DNA of 64,000 bases from Pipra filicauda (Eukaryota > Chordata > Aves > Passeriformes > Pipridae). Made by a program: the position numbers and the translations under genes. How positions within the stretch are numbered: position 1 is the first letter of the stretch; every line of letters starts with the position of its first letter. Shown here piece by piece: positions 47,426 to 59,462 of the stretch. Location of the stretch: positions 310,001 to 374,000 of the forward strand of contig NW_024104622.1 in the NCBI RefSeq assembly GCF_003945595.2, written 5' to 3'. The notes under the pieces are model-generated. The model did not search any database. It was given only the letters and a program-made list of their open reading frames with translations, and had not been told where the DNA came from.

Positions 47426-49419
47426 ATATTGATCACTATTGCAGCTCGTCCCCACTCAGGGCTCTGTGTCTCCCTGGTGTTCTCTGCTCCATGACAGGAT
47501 TAATCCTTTGCTTTCTGACCTGTCCTTTCCCTGGCTGACTGGGAAGCCCTGCTCCCAGGTGGGAAAACTTGTCTCCTATCCATGGGAACCTCTTTGCCTG
47601 GGCTCAGGCTGGGGGTGGAGGAGCTCAGGTGGTGGTGGTTGTGTCACTCAGGGTCATTCTCACTGAGGAATCAGAAAATTGGGAAGCTTTGCTCCTCCTG
47701 CTGCTGCCTGGGTGTCCCTCTGCAAGGGAAGCTCCACTTCTGTGCACAGTGTCTCTGTGCCACATCTTTAATCCTCTTTGCACTTCTTAAAGGCTTTAGT
47801 AGCTGGCAAATTTTAAAGCCAATTAGGGCAGTTTTTATAGGGAGGAGCTCTGCATAAAGTCCAGTAATTACTGCAATAAATTCTGTTATGAAAATGACGT
47901 CAAACCTTAATTCCTTCAGCCATAAACCATCTGTCAGCTCCTGGGTAGCCAAATATACCATCAGTCAGAAGTTCACCTCCTTCTGTACATGACCTGACAC
48001 CTCCTGTCCCAAGAATTAGGCATCAGTTCCTCTGTATTGCTCAAAGAAACATCCTATTCCCTGTATCCCCTGCTCCAACAACAGGAAGGGGCCACCAGCA
48101 GGTTGAACTCCTGGTTGTGTAAACTCTAAAATCTGAATAATTCTTTATAGAGTCTAAATAAAAGACTCTATTAAAAAAAAAGACATGCTTTGGGTGCTCC
48201 TGGTCCCATTCTGAGTCCCTGGGTGCCCCCATCAGGCAGCCTTGAGTGTTTTCAGCATTTTAGGGAATTTATTCCTCCCTATCTTCCCAGTGGGCTCTTC
48301 AGCAGACCAGAAGCATTGTCCCAGAAAGGGCTGGGATGTAAACCAGCAGGACTAACAGCAAGAACAGTCTGGAAAACAACCTGTTCCTGGTGCTGGTGGG
48401 ACCACAGGCTTTCTCTGCAACTCTCAGGATGTTTAGGAGTCAATGCAAAGAGCCCCTGAGGGTCTAAAGACCTCCTTGATCCAGTGCCTGTTCACCTTCA
48501 CTAGATTTTGACTCACAGAAGCCCCTTCAGGTTGGATGAGCTTCTGAGAACACAGAAGCAGAAAACATATTTTTATATCCCTGCACATGCTGAGTATTTC
48601 AAGTTTCCTGACTGATTTCCAAGTTAAACCCACAAATTATTTCTCCTCTTTTTCTTTCTTTTTTTTTTTAATGTAATGCAATTCTGACCAAAGTCAGCCC
48701 CTTCCTTTTATTTTCCTTTTCTCCTAAATGAAAAATAAAAGAGAAAGCATAATCTTTGTAGTTCAACAGCATAGAATGAAAGAGCTGCAGCTACTTGTTT
48801 CCAAGAAGGAAAGGAAAATTTATCATTCTCCGAAGGAACAAGGCAGCTTTCCCATTTTCTAATCACTTTTCATCGACATTGATCCAAAGATGGATTAGAC
48901 ACTGTGGGCCACATTTATCTTCCAAATCCCCTGCTCTGGACTCTGAATAACTTCCTTCTGGTCCTCATGTGTCACGGGGAGGGACTGTTTGTGTCATGAA
49001 ATATCCTTGAAGTCGACACCAGGGGCGAGGAAAGTGGCGTGGGAGGAGCTGGTTCCAGGGGAGTTATCACTGTGGAAAGCACTGAGTTGCTCTGCAGGTT
49101 ATTCAGGGTAAATACAAAAATCAGGTGTTAAAAATGGAAACAAACAAACCCAAATAAAACCCTAAACCCCACCAAACCAACCCAGGGAGATCCAGCTGAG
49201 CAGGTCACACATTTCAGTGTTTTTGGCTGAAGGGTGAAATCAAAGCTGTGCCTCAGAGCAGCCAGTTGGGCTCCTGGGCCCTATTTCTGCAATACACGGA
49301 TGCTGCTCCCAAGGAAAAGAGTTGCACAGGGATACAAGTGCTCTGGATGAAGCCAGGTTGGATCCCTGAAGGCACAATGATGGGCAGAAAAGTGTGAAGG
49401 TTGAGGGAGGTGATTCTGC

Positions 49420-49966
49420 CCCTCTGCTCTGCTTTGGTGAGACACCACCTGGAATGTTGTGTCCAGCTCCGGGGTCCCCAGCACAGGAAGGATGTGGAGC
49501 TGTTTGAGCAAGTCCAGAGGAGGCACCAACATGATTAGAGGGATGGAGCACCTTGCTTATGAGGAAATGTTGGGAGAATTTGGATTGTTCAGCCCGGGGA
49601 AGAGGTGGCTTCAGGGAGACCTTAGAGCACCTTCCCGTGCATGAAGGGGCTCCAAAAGAAATGGAGAGGGAATTTCTACAAGTGCCTGGAGTGACAGGAC
49701 AAGGGGGAATGGTTTCAAACTGACAGAGAGCAGGGTTAGATTGGATTTCGGGAAGAAATTCTTCCCTGTGAGGATGTTGAGGTCCTGGCACAGGTTGCCC
49801 AGAGAAGCTGTGGCTGCCCCATTCCTGGAATTGTCCAAGGCCAGGTTGGGCTGGGCTTGGAGCAAACTGTGTAGTGTGTGGCATCCCTGCCCACAGCAGA
49901 GGGGTGGAATTAGATGGTCTTTAAGGTCCCTTCCCACCCAAACCATTCTGTGATTCTGGGATGATT
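49420..49966 (+). mobile_element. CR1 LINE 3' fragment with ORF2 remnant, sense
   Basis: ggtgagacaccacctggaat, GTCCAGCTCCGGGGTCCCCA, ggagcaccttgcttatgagg, gagtgacaggacaaggggga, ggttagattggatttcggga, and a 3' end with cattctgtgattctggga. It is the longest copy in this intron but still 5'-truncated. Confidence 0.92.
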
Positions 49967-52749
49967 CTCTGAAGACTCCAGGGTAGGGAAGTACCTGCTC
50001 CACCACCAAGACCTTTCCAAAACCACCAGGTGACTCGTTGGGGAGTCTACCAGGACCAGCTTTAGAAGGAGAGGCCTGTGTGGATTATCCCAGTGCACTT
50101 TGCCTCTGTCTTTCTTAGGGATTTGGAGATTTTCGTTGGCACTGCATCTTAAATGCCTTTATCCCAAATCCTCTCCCTTCACCTTAAAGATTTACAGCCA
50201 AAATTAAATCACAGCTCAATGAAGGAGACTCTGAGTGCCCCCAGGGGGCTGAAGACCTCCAGTCTGCCCTGTGCAGCAGGTTTTACCCCACCTTGGAGTC
50301 TGGGTGCTCCCTCCTTTCCCACCCCTCCAACAAAGCCTTCTGCTCCGCCACCCTGGCACCAGGCAGGAACTGATAAACATTCCCCCCCTTCCCAGTGTCC
50401 AGGGGCTCCTGGGCTGTGTCAGGGCAGAGTGATGGCTCTGTCTCTGTCCCCGTGAGTTCCTGGCAGAGCAGCCCCTGCTGCTTTCAGCCCCTGGCTGGAG
50501 CCATTCCTGGCTGGCTCCGAGGCGCCAGGCCCTGCGCCAGCTCCGGCGCCTTTTCCAGCCGGATTACACAACCCTCTCTCTCCAGGTTTTTTCTTCTTTT
50601 CTGGGCATAGTTCAGTTTTTCCTCCTGTCTGCAAGGATTGCTAAGACCCCACAGTGGAGCTGGAGGAAAATGCCAGAGCTGAGGCGTGAGCCCAGGGGCT
50701 GTTTCTCTGTGCTGTTCAAGTGGCCGAGGCCCCATGAAAACCTTTTCCATATGGAGGGAAAGAAAAGGGGAGCTGTTCCCAGGAGCCTGCTACCAATTCC
50801 CAGGGTGCCTGGTGCCAAGAGGAGATTTTCCTTTGTCTCCCAGCATCCTTGGCAGAACTCAGCCAGGCTGATTATCCCGAGTGGGCACCAAGTCCTTCTG
50901 CACCCACCCCTGAGATGGCACCTCCGCTCACATCATTAGAGAAGTCTAATTCTCCTCTGAGAGGTGGGAAAGTAAAAGCAAGGCTCCCTCCTCCATTTCC
51001 TCATTTCCCAGAGCTCTTCTTCATCTTTTAGCTGTAAATAGACATCTTTGGGGTTGCTCAGCCTGCTGCAGTCGCAGCCAGGTAACACACCACACTGATG
51101 AGGTGGGTGGAAACCACCACATTGGGTTGGACCCGTGGCCAGTCTCTGCCTCCTTTCCATGACAGAGTAAAGAAAAGCTTGGAAAAATGCAAAAACTGGG
51201 CAAGCACATGGTGGTGCATCTTCAAGTGATCCCCAAGACTCCAGTAGTTCATGCTCAGAGACCCCCTGATGCAGAATGGTGTCTCTTCACTTCGTAGTAC
51301 CAAGTGGATTTTCCTTTTTGGAATGTTTCCACCTGTTTTTTTTAAGTTTGGAAGCTTTCAGCATGAGCAGAGAGCTGTGGAAACGTGGTCTGGAGTTTGG
51401 CTGGGCCCCGTGTGCAGGCTCAACTCCTGGGATTCACTCCTTGGTGTCCTGTCCTGCTCTGTAGTTCTCATGTTGGAAGAGATGATCCCTCCCATCAGTG
51501 GTCCCTTCCTATCATCCAAAAGTCCTCTTTGACATCCATCCATGATCTCTTTTAAGGATGGAAGATCATAGTCTGGGGTACTTTCCTCCTCCATAACTTT
51601 GTTCCTGGCTGGAAACTTGCCACCTTTATCACTTCCCTTGTATCCTTCTCCCAGGAAGCCCATGGAGTGCACATAAAATTCAGGATGCAGGTGCACTGCC
51701 AATAAAATATTTGCTGTTTCATTCTCTCTTCCTTTCTTAATTTTTCTCCTCTTAATAACTCCCAACATTTAATGTCTGGCTTTTATCACCACTGAATAAT
51801 TATTGTAGCCCTTGGGTGTTGTTCCCCGGTGCTGGGTCTGATCAGAGGCCACTGATGGAGATGTGAACTTATAATTGGGTTTATTGGAGTTTTTATTCCC
51901 ACAATTTCTGTTCCCTGCATGGATTTGCAGCTGCTCTGGCTCACTAATCCGTGACAAGGAGGGCTCTGAGGTTTGCTGATCACGTCCAGTGCATGATCAG
52001 AGCTGGGTGCACCCTCCCCGCGTGAAGGAGAGGCTGAAGGTCGGGAATGTGGCAGATGGAGAGACTGTGAAAACAGGGATTGGCTGGGAATAGAAGAACC
52101 TGCTGCTGAAGGTGGCTGTAAATAATGCCAGCAAAGAAGGGCTTTCATTTGAGGGGGAAAAAAATGGAATTATTTATGAACTTCATGCCTAAGATCCCTT
52201 GTGCTGCTCTGTTAAATAACACAGCTGTGGACAGTGAGAACTTTAAAAACTTGCAGCATTTCTACATGGTGGGAGAAAACCAAATGTTTTTCATTGGAAA
52301 CTCTGTCCTGAGCAAGGTTGTTTTCCTTCACCTTTTGGGAAACTTTACTTTCATTCCATTTTTTGTTCTATATGTGCTTTTCTCTCTTTGTGTCCCTTCT
52401 CGCTGCATCTTTTGAGACATTCAGTGGTCTGCAAAAAACACTGTAGGTAGAAATTTCCCTTCAGGAAGCCTCAAACTTGTCTCATTAAGACACACACAGA
52501 GATAAATAGGTTCAGCTTTTAGTAGCAGTGGTTCTAAAATAATTAAAAAAAAAATATAATGGAATAAGTCAAGAATTTTATCACCTTTTGCGTCCTATTA
52601 GTGTTAATCACCATTGTGTTAAATAATGGAATAAAGTAAGAGTAACACCAGCAGCATTAGCAAATTCTGTATTGGAGAGTTGAATGAAAACCTCAGATGA
52701 GGATTTCAAGAACTGGAGTGTTTTACATTCTTCTGAGCAATACTTTTAC

Positions 52750-52925
52750 GAAACTTTAGTAAAAAAAAAAAAAAAAACAACAAAAACAAACCAGTGGCTC
52801 TCAAAGGACTTTAAAAATATTGTTTTTCTCTCTTTGAATTAAAGATAAAATCATATTTATTAAGATATTATTTATTTAATAAACAAATAACTGTTTATTA
52901 TGACTTAAAATAAATACAATTTCAG
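52750..52925. repeat. AT-rich low-complexity patch with poly(A) run
   Basis: An 18-A run near 52760, then AACAAAAACAAAC and a dense TATTTATTAAGATATTATTT region. Confidence 0.7.
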
Positions 52926-53989
52926 TTTTCACTTCCCATTGAGATGGTTTGTACATTAACCACTCTCTAACCACCAGATGCTCTCACTCAGAACCTTCTC
53001 CCTGGGAGTGGGGAGGAGGCAGGACCAACTTCAAGCCCATTATATTTTTATATTGAAAACTAAAGTTTGGAAAAGCAGAAATCTGTGGCTTGGGTGATGC
53101 ACCAAAAACTGCCCCTGTAGGGATAATTCTACAGCACCTTTCCTGTCAGCACTGCAGTTTGGAGGTGGGAAAAACACCGGGCTTCCAAAAATGTCTTAGG
53201 AAAGGACAAAATGAGGCAGCTGGATTAGTGTGTGGCAGATGGGCTTTCAGGTTTCCTACAGGGCTCCAACAATCCCTGCAGCCTCCTGGAGCACAGTCAG
53301 GACCCCACAGCCCCTGTGTGGCTTCATCTCCCCTCAATCAATCCATTTTGGTGGCAGCATCGAGCTGTGGCACGTCCAGGGCTGCAAATCATCGTGTCTG
53401 TGTCCTCAACCTTCTCCCCACGCTTCTCCTCTCCTTGCTGAGTCCTCCCTGGAGCTGCTTTCCTCCCACCCTTCCAGTTTGCTGCCACTTTCCCTCTGTC
53501 AGGAAAAGGGCTCTGTGCCCCTGTCAGAGTCAGGGGAGCCTTTCCTTGCCCAGTGATGGAGTGTTTTGTGGGAATGATCAGCTGTGAAAAGCATCACTCG
53601 TGGTCTGAGGGGTGGAAACTTAGTGGAACAACTCATTTAAAGTCTTTCCACGGACACCCCTTGATATACACACATCTTACAGAACCTCCCCAGAGCCTTG
53701 TCCTGGTGCAGATCAGCAGAAACACTGGAATATATCCCCTGGATCGATATCCATGGTGGGATGCCGTGGGAGACTTGGCAGGCAGAAGTCAATAAAGCCT
53801 GAGAGGCTTGGGGTGGAGTTGATGGAAGTGTTTTCGGTTCCAGAGCTCGTCAAACAGCAGGGCCTCGCTGGTGAGACACTGAGCAGGTTCTGCTGCAGTT
53901 AAAGAGCCTAAAAATAGCTGTGCTGCACAAGGAATGTGCATCCATATCAGATGCAGTGTTATGTACAAAAAGACCTCATTGCAATCTGG

Positions 53990-54265
53990 ATTTCATAGGA
54001 TGGTTTGGCTTGGAAGGGACCTTAAAGCTCATTGTGTTCCCTGCCATGGGCAGGGACACCTTCCACTAGCCCAGGTTGCTCCAAACCCCATCCAACCTGG
54101 CCTGGGACACTTCCAGGGATGGGGCAGCCACAGCTTCTCTGGGCAACCAGTGCCAGGGCCTCCCTGCCCTCCCAGGGAAGGATTTCTTCCCAATATCCCA
54201 TCTAAACCTGCTCTCTGTCATTTTTAAGCCATTCCCCCTTGTCCTGTCACTCCATGCCCTTGTAA
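53990..54265 (-). mobile_element. CR1 LINE 3' fragment, antisense
   Basis: cataggatggtttggcttgg, gccatgggcagggacacctt, ccaacctggcctgggacact, gaaggatttcttcccaatat and ccccttgtcctgtcactcca. It is the last CR1 before the terminal exon, about 320 bp upstream. Confidence 0.93.
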
Positions 54266-54584
54266 AAGCAGGAAAACAATTTAAATTTTCAAAACCATGT
54301 TCAGTTTTTCAGTGGAACTGCAAGTGGCAAAAGCTTGAGCTGAAAGTCAAAATATCTAGGCATTAGTTGATAGAGATAGCAGTGGACAGAAAGCAACATT
54401 TTCTTCCTGAAAATGGTCAATTTGCACACCAAGTGTCAGTTTTATCCTCTTTATTTTGGATCAGGAGCTACAGAGAAAAAAGTTGTCTTTGATGCAAGAG
54501 GAGGTAAAAGCGTGGTATTTGTTGCATGGTACTAACCTATCTTTCTTTCTCTCTCTCCTTTCTTACACTTCCCTCCTCTTGCAG

Positions 54585-54782
54585 CAAGAAAAACAGCAGA
54601 CACCAAACAAGAGACCCTGGGAAGGCATCAGGAAAGTCCAGTCCCCACCATCATGGGTTAAAAAGGACATGGAACCCGTGGCACAGTCTCCCCTAGAACT
54701 AAAAACTGTAGAGTGGGAGAAAACAGGGGCCACCATCCCCTTGGTGGGACAAGACATTATTGACCTTCAGACAGAGGTCTGA
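54585..54782 (+). CDS. ADGRB1: ADGRB1 last coding exon with PDZ-binding C-terminus QTEV
   Basis: Sixty-five codons plus TGA. The start [20 protein letters not shown] is followed by [20 protein letters not shown] and the end [18 protein letters not shown]. QTEV is a class I PDZ ligand (T at -2, V at 0). In human BAI1 it binds MAGI/BAP1, PSD-95 and PAR-3/TIAM1-type scaffolds at synapses. The length and end are the same as I recall for the human protein, so the C-terminus is complete. The acceptor ctcctcttgcag follows a CT-rich tract of about 45 bases. Confidence 0.98.
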   Translation, partial: QEKQQTPNKRPWEGIRKVQSPPSWVKKDMEPVAQSPLELKTVEWEKTGATIPLVGQDIIDLQTEV

Positions 54783-54821
54783 GCAGAAAGGGAAGAAAAA
54801 GGACTTTTTTTTTTTCCGGAA

Positions 54822-54877
54822 AACAAACGAAACAAACAAAAAAAAAGAAAAAAAACAAACAAACAAACAAAAAAACC
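54822..54877. repeat. ADGRB1: (CAAA)n-like A-rich repeat in the 3' UTR
   Basis: Alternating AAACAAACGAAAC and AAACAAACAAACAAAC runs about 40 bases after the stop codon. Confidence 0.85.
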
Positions 54878-55976
54878 ACGTTTTAAAGAAATGATTAAAT
54901 TAAATCGGAACTGAGCAAGAGAAGTGTTTGGTTTCTTTTGAAACCTTTGGTAAGATGGAGTAACTTTTGTATTGTTTCTCAGCAGAGAGGGGGAAATATT
55001 ACTTTATAGAGTATAGTAGCTGTAGGTTCAGGACAACACGAGCTTTCCCAGGTAGGACTGGAGAAGAAGAGCCTGGAGGAGAGCGAGGAGGAGGAAGAGG
55101 GTGGGGAGGGGCTGCAGGGGACGAGCCCTGCCGAGATGCTCTCGGGTTCTGCACACCGGGAGAGCCTTCCTGCTCTGCCACCGGGAGGTGTGGAAGGACC
55201 AGCGGCCCAGCAGCCACCACGGAGGGCCAAGAAGATCGGGGTTGTTTGGGGACCACGAGAGCGGGAGCCTCGCGGGGACGTGGCCTGGCCGGGGGAGACC
55301 CGGCCCTGGGGGGCCCATCCTCATCCCCCACCTCTCCCTCAGCAGCTCATCCGAGAAGGAAGGAGGTGGGATGCTCCAAGAAGACGTTCCCACTCGTGTG
55401 CCACACCGTGACCTGGAATTGTGGCACATCCACGGCAGGTCCTCACGGAGCCTGGAGGGGAATTGGTGGCATGAAGTGGTGAGGTGAGGTGGGGCTTCCT
55501 CCTCTCATCCCTCCGCAGCAGAGCTCCTTGGAGTTGTGTCCCTCGGGAGTGGGACAGGCACAGGAGCACAGGACCAGCTCCAAATCCTCGCCCCACCTCC
55601 AGGGAGAGGTGGAAGGTGTTGGAAAACAGACCAACCAGAGGAATGTAGGTCGTTTCATTGACTGTTAAATAGATAAACTCAGCACTGGGGCCTTGCAAAG
55701 GTCCTTTGGCCTCATCCTTTTTTTTTTGTTTGTTTGCTTTTCTGTTATTTTTCCTTGCTTTGGGACTTCAGATTTATTCCAAGCTGCCCCTCCCTCCCTG
55801 GAAGGCAGAGAGAGAAAGAGGGAAAGACAGACCTGCCAATGTACCTGGAGATATTGGAATACAGAGACGTTGCCTTAGGACATTGAGACAAACTGACAAC
55901 ACGAATAACGTCCACTTGGAAACAAAAAAAAACAAACAAAATAATCTATTTTTTTCCTTCTTCTTTTCTTTTCTTC

Positions 55977-55982
55977 AATAAA
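55977..55982 (+). promoter_or_regulatory. ADGRB1: Candidate poly(A) signal 1 (AATAAA)
   Basis: AATAAA after a pyrimidine-rich tract, followed within 30-50 bases by T-rich ctttcttttctttggctctt, a fair downstream element. Confidence 0.6.
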
Positions 55983-56581
55983 AAGAGAACTTGAAACCCG
56001 AGACCTTTCTTTTCTTTGGCTCTTGTCATTTCAAATGCCTTTCTGTGCCAGGCGTGGGGTGAGGATGCCACCTGCTGAAGGTGGAAGGCAAGTTGCTCCA
56101 TGGAAAGTTTGGGATGGTGGGAACACACATAGTGTTTTCCTTTGTTTCATTCAGTTTGGGCTGCAGTTATTTTTCCCCTGGCTGCCTTTTCTTCTCCCTC
56201 CCCACTGCCCAGAGCCAGCAGGTTTGTGGTCCTACACGAAGGAGCTGATCAGGAGAGCAGGACACCCCTCACCATAAAATCCTGTCTTTTCATTCCTCCA
56301 TGAAAACAAAGCAACAGTTTTAATTTTTTTTTCTTTCCTTAAACATTTCTCAAGGCTATTTACAAAAGAATAAGATACCTACATTTCACCCCAAAAAGTG
56401 TTGTGCGGTATTTTTATCGTTAAAAAATACCTCCCTGACATTTTACACGCAGATTTCACTTTTTAAATTATTTTTATCATTCCCAGCTCTTGTCTGTCTG
56501 ATGTTTGGAACAACTCTCTCAATTTTGGAGGTGGGTGGTGACAAACCTCTGGTTGTGAGTGGCCAGAATGTGCCATAAAAC

Positions 56582-56587
56582 AATAAA
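56582..56587 (+). promoter_or_regulatory. ADGRB1: Candidate poly(A) signal 2 (AATAAA)
   Basis: AATAAA preceded closely by CATAAA and followed by a GT-rich stretch (ctgtgtttgggtatcttttt) about 30 bases on, the layout expected of a cleavage site. Confidence 0.55.
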
Positions 56588-57368
56588 ACTTGAACAGGGT
56601 TCTGAGTTATTACTCTGTGTTTGGGTATCTTTTTAATTAAAAAAAGAACAAATGTTTTTAGGGAAAAACTACCGCTGGATACAAGATGCAAACCAGTCAC
56701 TGCCCCCAGCTGTGCTTCCCCCACAGGCAGATGTTGCTTTGAGTGCCAACATCTGCTTTGACTTTCCTTTGGGCCACCTGGGTGTTCTCTAAGGACAGTG
56801 GCATTTCCTGTGCCATCAACTGTAGAATGTGAAGGATGGAAAGGAAAACTTAAAATAAATCCAAATAGTTCAAAAAGAGGGGAAAGTGGTTACTTATAAA
56901 ACTGTGATATAATTGTTCAATTTTAGATTATTCTCTGCAACAGGAAAGCACAAAGGCCTCCCTCAGATGCCGGGTTGTATGATATTGTAATTATTCTAAT
57001 TACACACTATGAATTTTAGCATACAGATATCTTTCTACTGTGTTTTAATTATTTTCTCTCTTTTTTCCCCCCCCTTTCCTCTGCCCAGCCTACCTCTCCC
57101 TCTTCACTCCAGCCTTCCCCATCCACCCATTCACTCCTTTGCAGGACATTAAGGATGTGATGTAACTACAGAGATAAATGTTTGTTTAAAAACTGTTGAT
57201 ATTCGACTTTCTCTGCTCAGCTCCTCTGGTTAATTCTGTTGTCCCGTGCCCTGCCCCCCCTGCCCCCCCTGCCATTCCTTCCTCTCCTTCCTCTCCATGT
57301 TGGTCAAATTTTTATTTTTTTTTTTTCTGTACAGTTTTCAGAGCACAAAATGAATGTGTCTTATTTCT

Positions 57369-57374
57369 AATAAA
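57369..57374 (+). promoter_or_regulatory. ADGRB1: Candidate distal poly(A) signal 3 (AATAAA)
   Basis: AATAAA about 40 bases after a TGTA element (ctgtacag, CFIm-type), followed by ctgtctgctttttaaa. The repeat-free sequence stops being distinctive shortly after. Confidence 0.5.
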
Positions 57375-57776
57375 AGAGGTGGAAACTCCAGCCCTGTCTG
57401 CTTTTTAAAAAGCGCCCCATGTGTATTTTCATCGCTCCTGGGGGCTGGGAAACACCTCTCCTGACCCCACAAGCTGCACCTACTCTGGGAGAGTCCTGGC
57501 CTGGGGCTAAAGTTACCCAATATTCAGCTTTGTATCTTCTGGACACCCCTAAAACTACATCCCCTTAGGATGATTATTTCCAGGACACGAGGAATTCCCT
57601 TTTCTGTGCAGCACAGGCTGGTTTTCTGCAGGTTTCTCAAACCCACAACCTGATGCCTCCTTCCCAATATCATGTGATGATTTTACAGAGGTCTGGCAGC
57701 AGTTCTGGCACAGGGATGTTGGGTTATGGTTTCCAGCAGGATCAGGGTAATGCTGATGCTGTCCTGCAAAGCCAGT

Positions 57777-58125
57777 CATAGATTTATAAAACGATTTGGG
57801 TAGGAAGGGATCTCAAAGATCATCCAGTCCCAACCCCCTGCTGTGGGCAGGGCCACCTTCCACTAGCCCAGGTTGCTCCAAGCCCCATCCAACCTGGCCT
57901 TGGACACTTCCAGGGATGGGACAGCCACAGCTTCTCTGGGCAAGCTGTGCCAGGGCCTCCCCACCCTCCCAGGGAAGAATTCCTTCCCAATATCCAACCT
58001 AAACCTTCCCTCCCCAGCTTGAAACCATTCCCTGTTGTCCTATCACTAAATGTCCCTGTAAAAAGTCCCTCTCCAACCTTTCTGTTGGCCCCCTTCAGGT
58101 TCTGGAAGACTCAACATCACCTGGA
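57777..58125 (-). mobile_element. CR1 LINE 3' fragment, antisense
   Basis: agggatctcaaagatcatcc, gtgggcagggccaccttcca, ccatccaacctggccttgga, ttccttcccaatatccaacc and gtaaaaagtccctctccaac, the complement of a CR1 3' end. It includes part of the region upstream of the ORF2 tail. Confidence 0.93.
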
Positions 58126-58663
58126 TTTCCCTGCCAGCTCCTGCATGGCCAGGCAGGCCCTGAGCCCCAGCTCAGCGAGCAGGGGGGGTGAGGATTTCAC
58201 TCATAAAAGGGGACAAGACATTAATTGAGTGACAAATTATTCACTTCCTTGGTGCTCACCCTTGAAGGCCTGAAATCTTCCAGGAAGAAAATGTATCCTT
58301 TGTCTTCCTGACTCTGCTCCATTGGCTCTTTGCCAGATTTTAGGTTTGTAGGCAAGGAGGCTCAGGGTTTGTCAAGTGGAATTCAGGACTGGTGCTTTCT
58401 GGAGCCTTCATCCAAAGTCATCACGACCCAATAGGTCCCCCAAATGTCATGATTTATCTTGCACTGGCTGGAATAATTTGGATGTCCTGAAACATCTGGA
58501 ATGACTGCAGAGGTGTGGAGCTGCCTGGAGGCTCTTCCCTGAGCCGTGATCCAACACTCCTTCAATCAGCAGTGCCTGATGGTGAGTCCCAGGGCTTCTC
58601 CATCCTTCCTATGGAGGTGTTTCTCACCCTACATCTCCTATACCATGATCCTTGGTGGATTTC

Positions 58664-58733
58664 ACAGTGCTGGGTTAATGGTTGGACTCGGTCCTGAGGT
58701 CTTTTCCAACATGAATGATTTGATGATTTTGTA
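58664..58733 (+). mobile_element. CR1 LINE 3' terminal fragment, sense
   Basis: gtgctgggttaatggttgga, cttttccaacatgaatgatt and tgatgattttg, the terminus of the older CR1 type. Confidence 0.8.
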
Positions 58734-59119
58734 ACATCAACAGGCAGAAGGGAAATACAAGCAGGTACCACAGAAGGTGATGGGTTGGGAGGGCAGGAGA
58801 GCCCAAATCCTGGATCACAGCCTGAGAGATGGATCAGGACATCCAGCTGCTTCTCAGCAGGGGGAGCTGGAGGGAGGGAGGACTTCTCCCTGCTGTTTTC
58901 ATGGGACTGTCAATAACAGCCCTGGGATGCAGGAGGTCAGTGTGGGGATATCAGTGTGCACTGTGGTTATAATAGTGGTGGGGCTGCAGGGGAGGGTCAC
59001 TGGATACTTCAGCTTGGAAAAGTCCTCCTGAGGTCCCTCTGAACTGTCCCATGTCCCTGTGGTCCTGCCTTGCAGTCACTCGGGCTACAGCCATGAGACA
59101 AAGAGAGAACATCTGGGGA

Positions 59120-59462
59120 GGCCTCCTTGCAGCCCTCCAGTACTTAAAGGGGGCTTATAAAAACAGGGAGAGTGAGTTTTCCATGGAGAGACAGTGATAG
59201 GACAAAGGGGAAATGGCTTTAAACTGAAAGAAGAGAGATTTAGATCAAATATTGGGAAGAAATTCTTTACTCAGAGAGTGGGGAGGCCCTGGCACAGGCT
59301 GCCCAGAGAAGCTGTGGCTGCCCCATCCCTGGAAGTGTTCAAGGCCAGGCTGGACAGGGCTTGGAGCAACCTGGTCTATTGGAAGGTGTCCCTGCCCATG
59401 GCAGTGTTTGGAATGAGATGGTCTTTAAAGTCCCTTCCAACCCAAACCATTCCATGACTCTT
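59120..59462 (+). mobile_element. CR1 LINE 3' fragment with ORF2 remnant, sense
   Basis: The translation retains GNGFKLKEERFRSNIGKKFF, RVGRPWHRLPREAVAAPSLE and VFKARLDRAWSNLV, the end of CR1 ORF2 in one unbroken frame. It is followed by cccttccaacccaaaccatt and a catgactctt end. The 5' end is truncated, so there is no polymerase or endonuclease domain. Confidence 0.93.

Larger units (their letters stand above)
40653..54584 (+). other. ADGRB1: ADGRB1 intron, 13.9 kb, containing a tail cassette exon
   Basis: Holds the probable cassette exon at 43299-43352 and CR1 copies at about 41225-41650, 42027-42466, 44276-44583, 44866-45110, 45246-45302, 46712-46870, 47150-47425, 49420-49966 and 53990-54265. 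It also has an AT-rich region at about 52750-52925. No other exon recognised. It ends with a long pyrimidine tract and tcctcttgcag. Confidence 0.8.
2271..54782 (+). other. ADGRB1: ADGRB1 (BAI1) gene, 3' part: 10 constitutive coding exons from TM4 to stop
   Basis: The spliced exons give one continuous reading frame of 515 complete codons plus the stop, running from TM4 to the C-terminus of an adhesion GPCR of the BAI family. It is assigned to BAI1 rather than BAI2 or BAI3 because the tail carries segments I recall as BAI1-specific: [19 protein letters not shown] after TM7, the [10 protein letters not shown] segment, [15 protein letters not shown], the [10 protein letters not shown] segment and the ending [17 protein letters not shown]1 is a neuronal and phagocyte receptor for phosphatidylserine that signals through ELMO/DOCK/Rac, and a synaptic organiser binding PDZ scaffolds. 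The first part of the gene, with thrombospondin repeats, GAIN domain and TM1-3, is upstream of this window. All junction phases agree: 2, 1, 2, 0, 0, 1, 0, 0, 0. Confidence 0.96.
54783..57385 (+). other. ADGRB1: ADGRB1 3' UTR (maximal extent, inferred)
   Basis: No coding continuation after the stop. The region holds a (CAAA)n run at about 54822-54877, a GC-rich block at about 55040-55460, and three AATAAA hexamers (55977, 56582, 57369). No CR1 or other interspersed repeat is visible across it, unlike its flanks. The true end must come from transcripts; the first signal gives a 1.2 kb UTR and the last a 2.6 kb UTR. Confidence 0.65.

Noticed and set aside
54967..55487. Overlapping GC-rich open frames after the stop codon
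   Set aside because: They lie in the 3' UTR; the GC-rich block lacks stops by composition and shows no protein motif.
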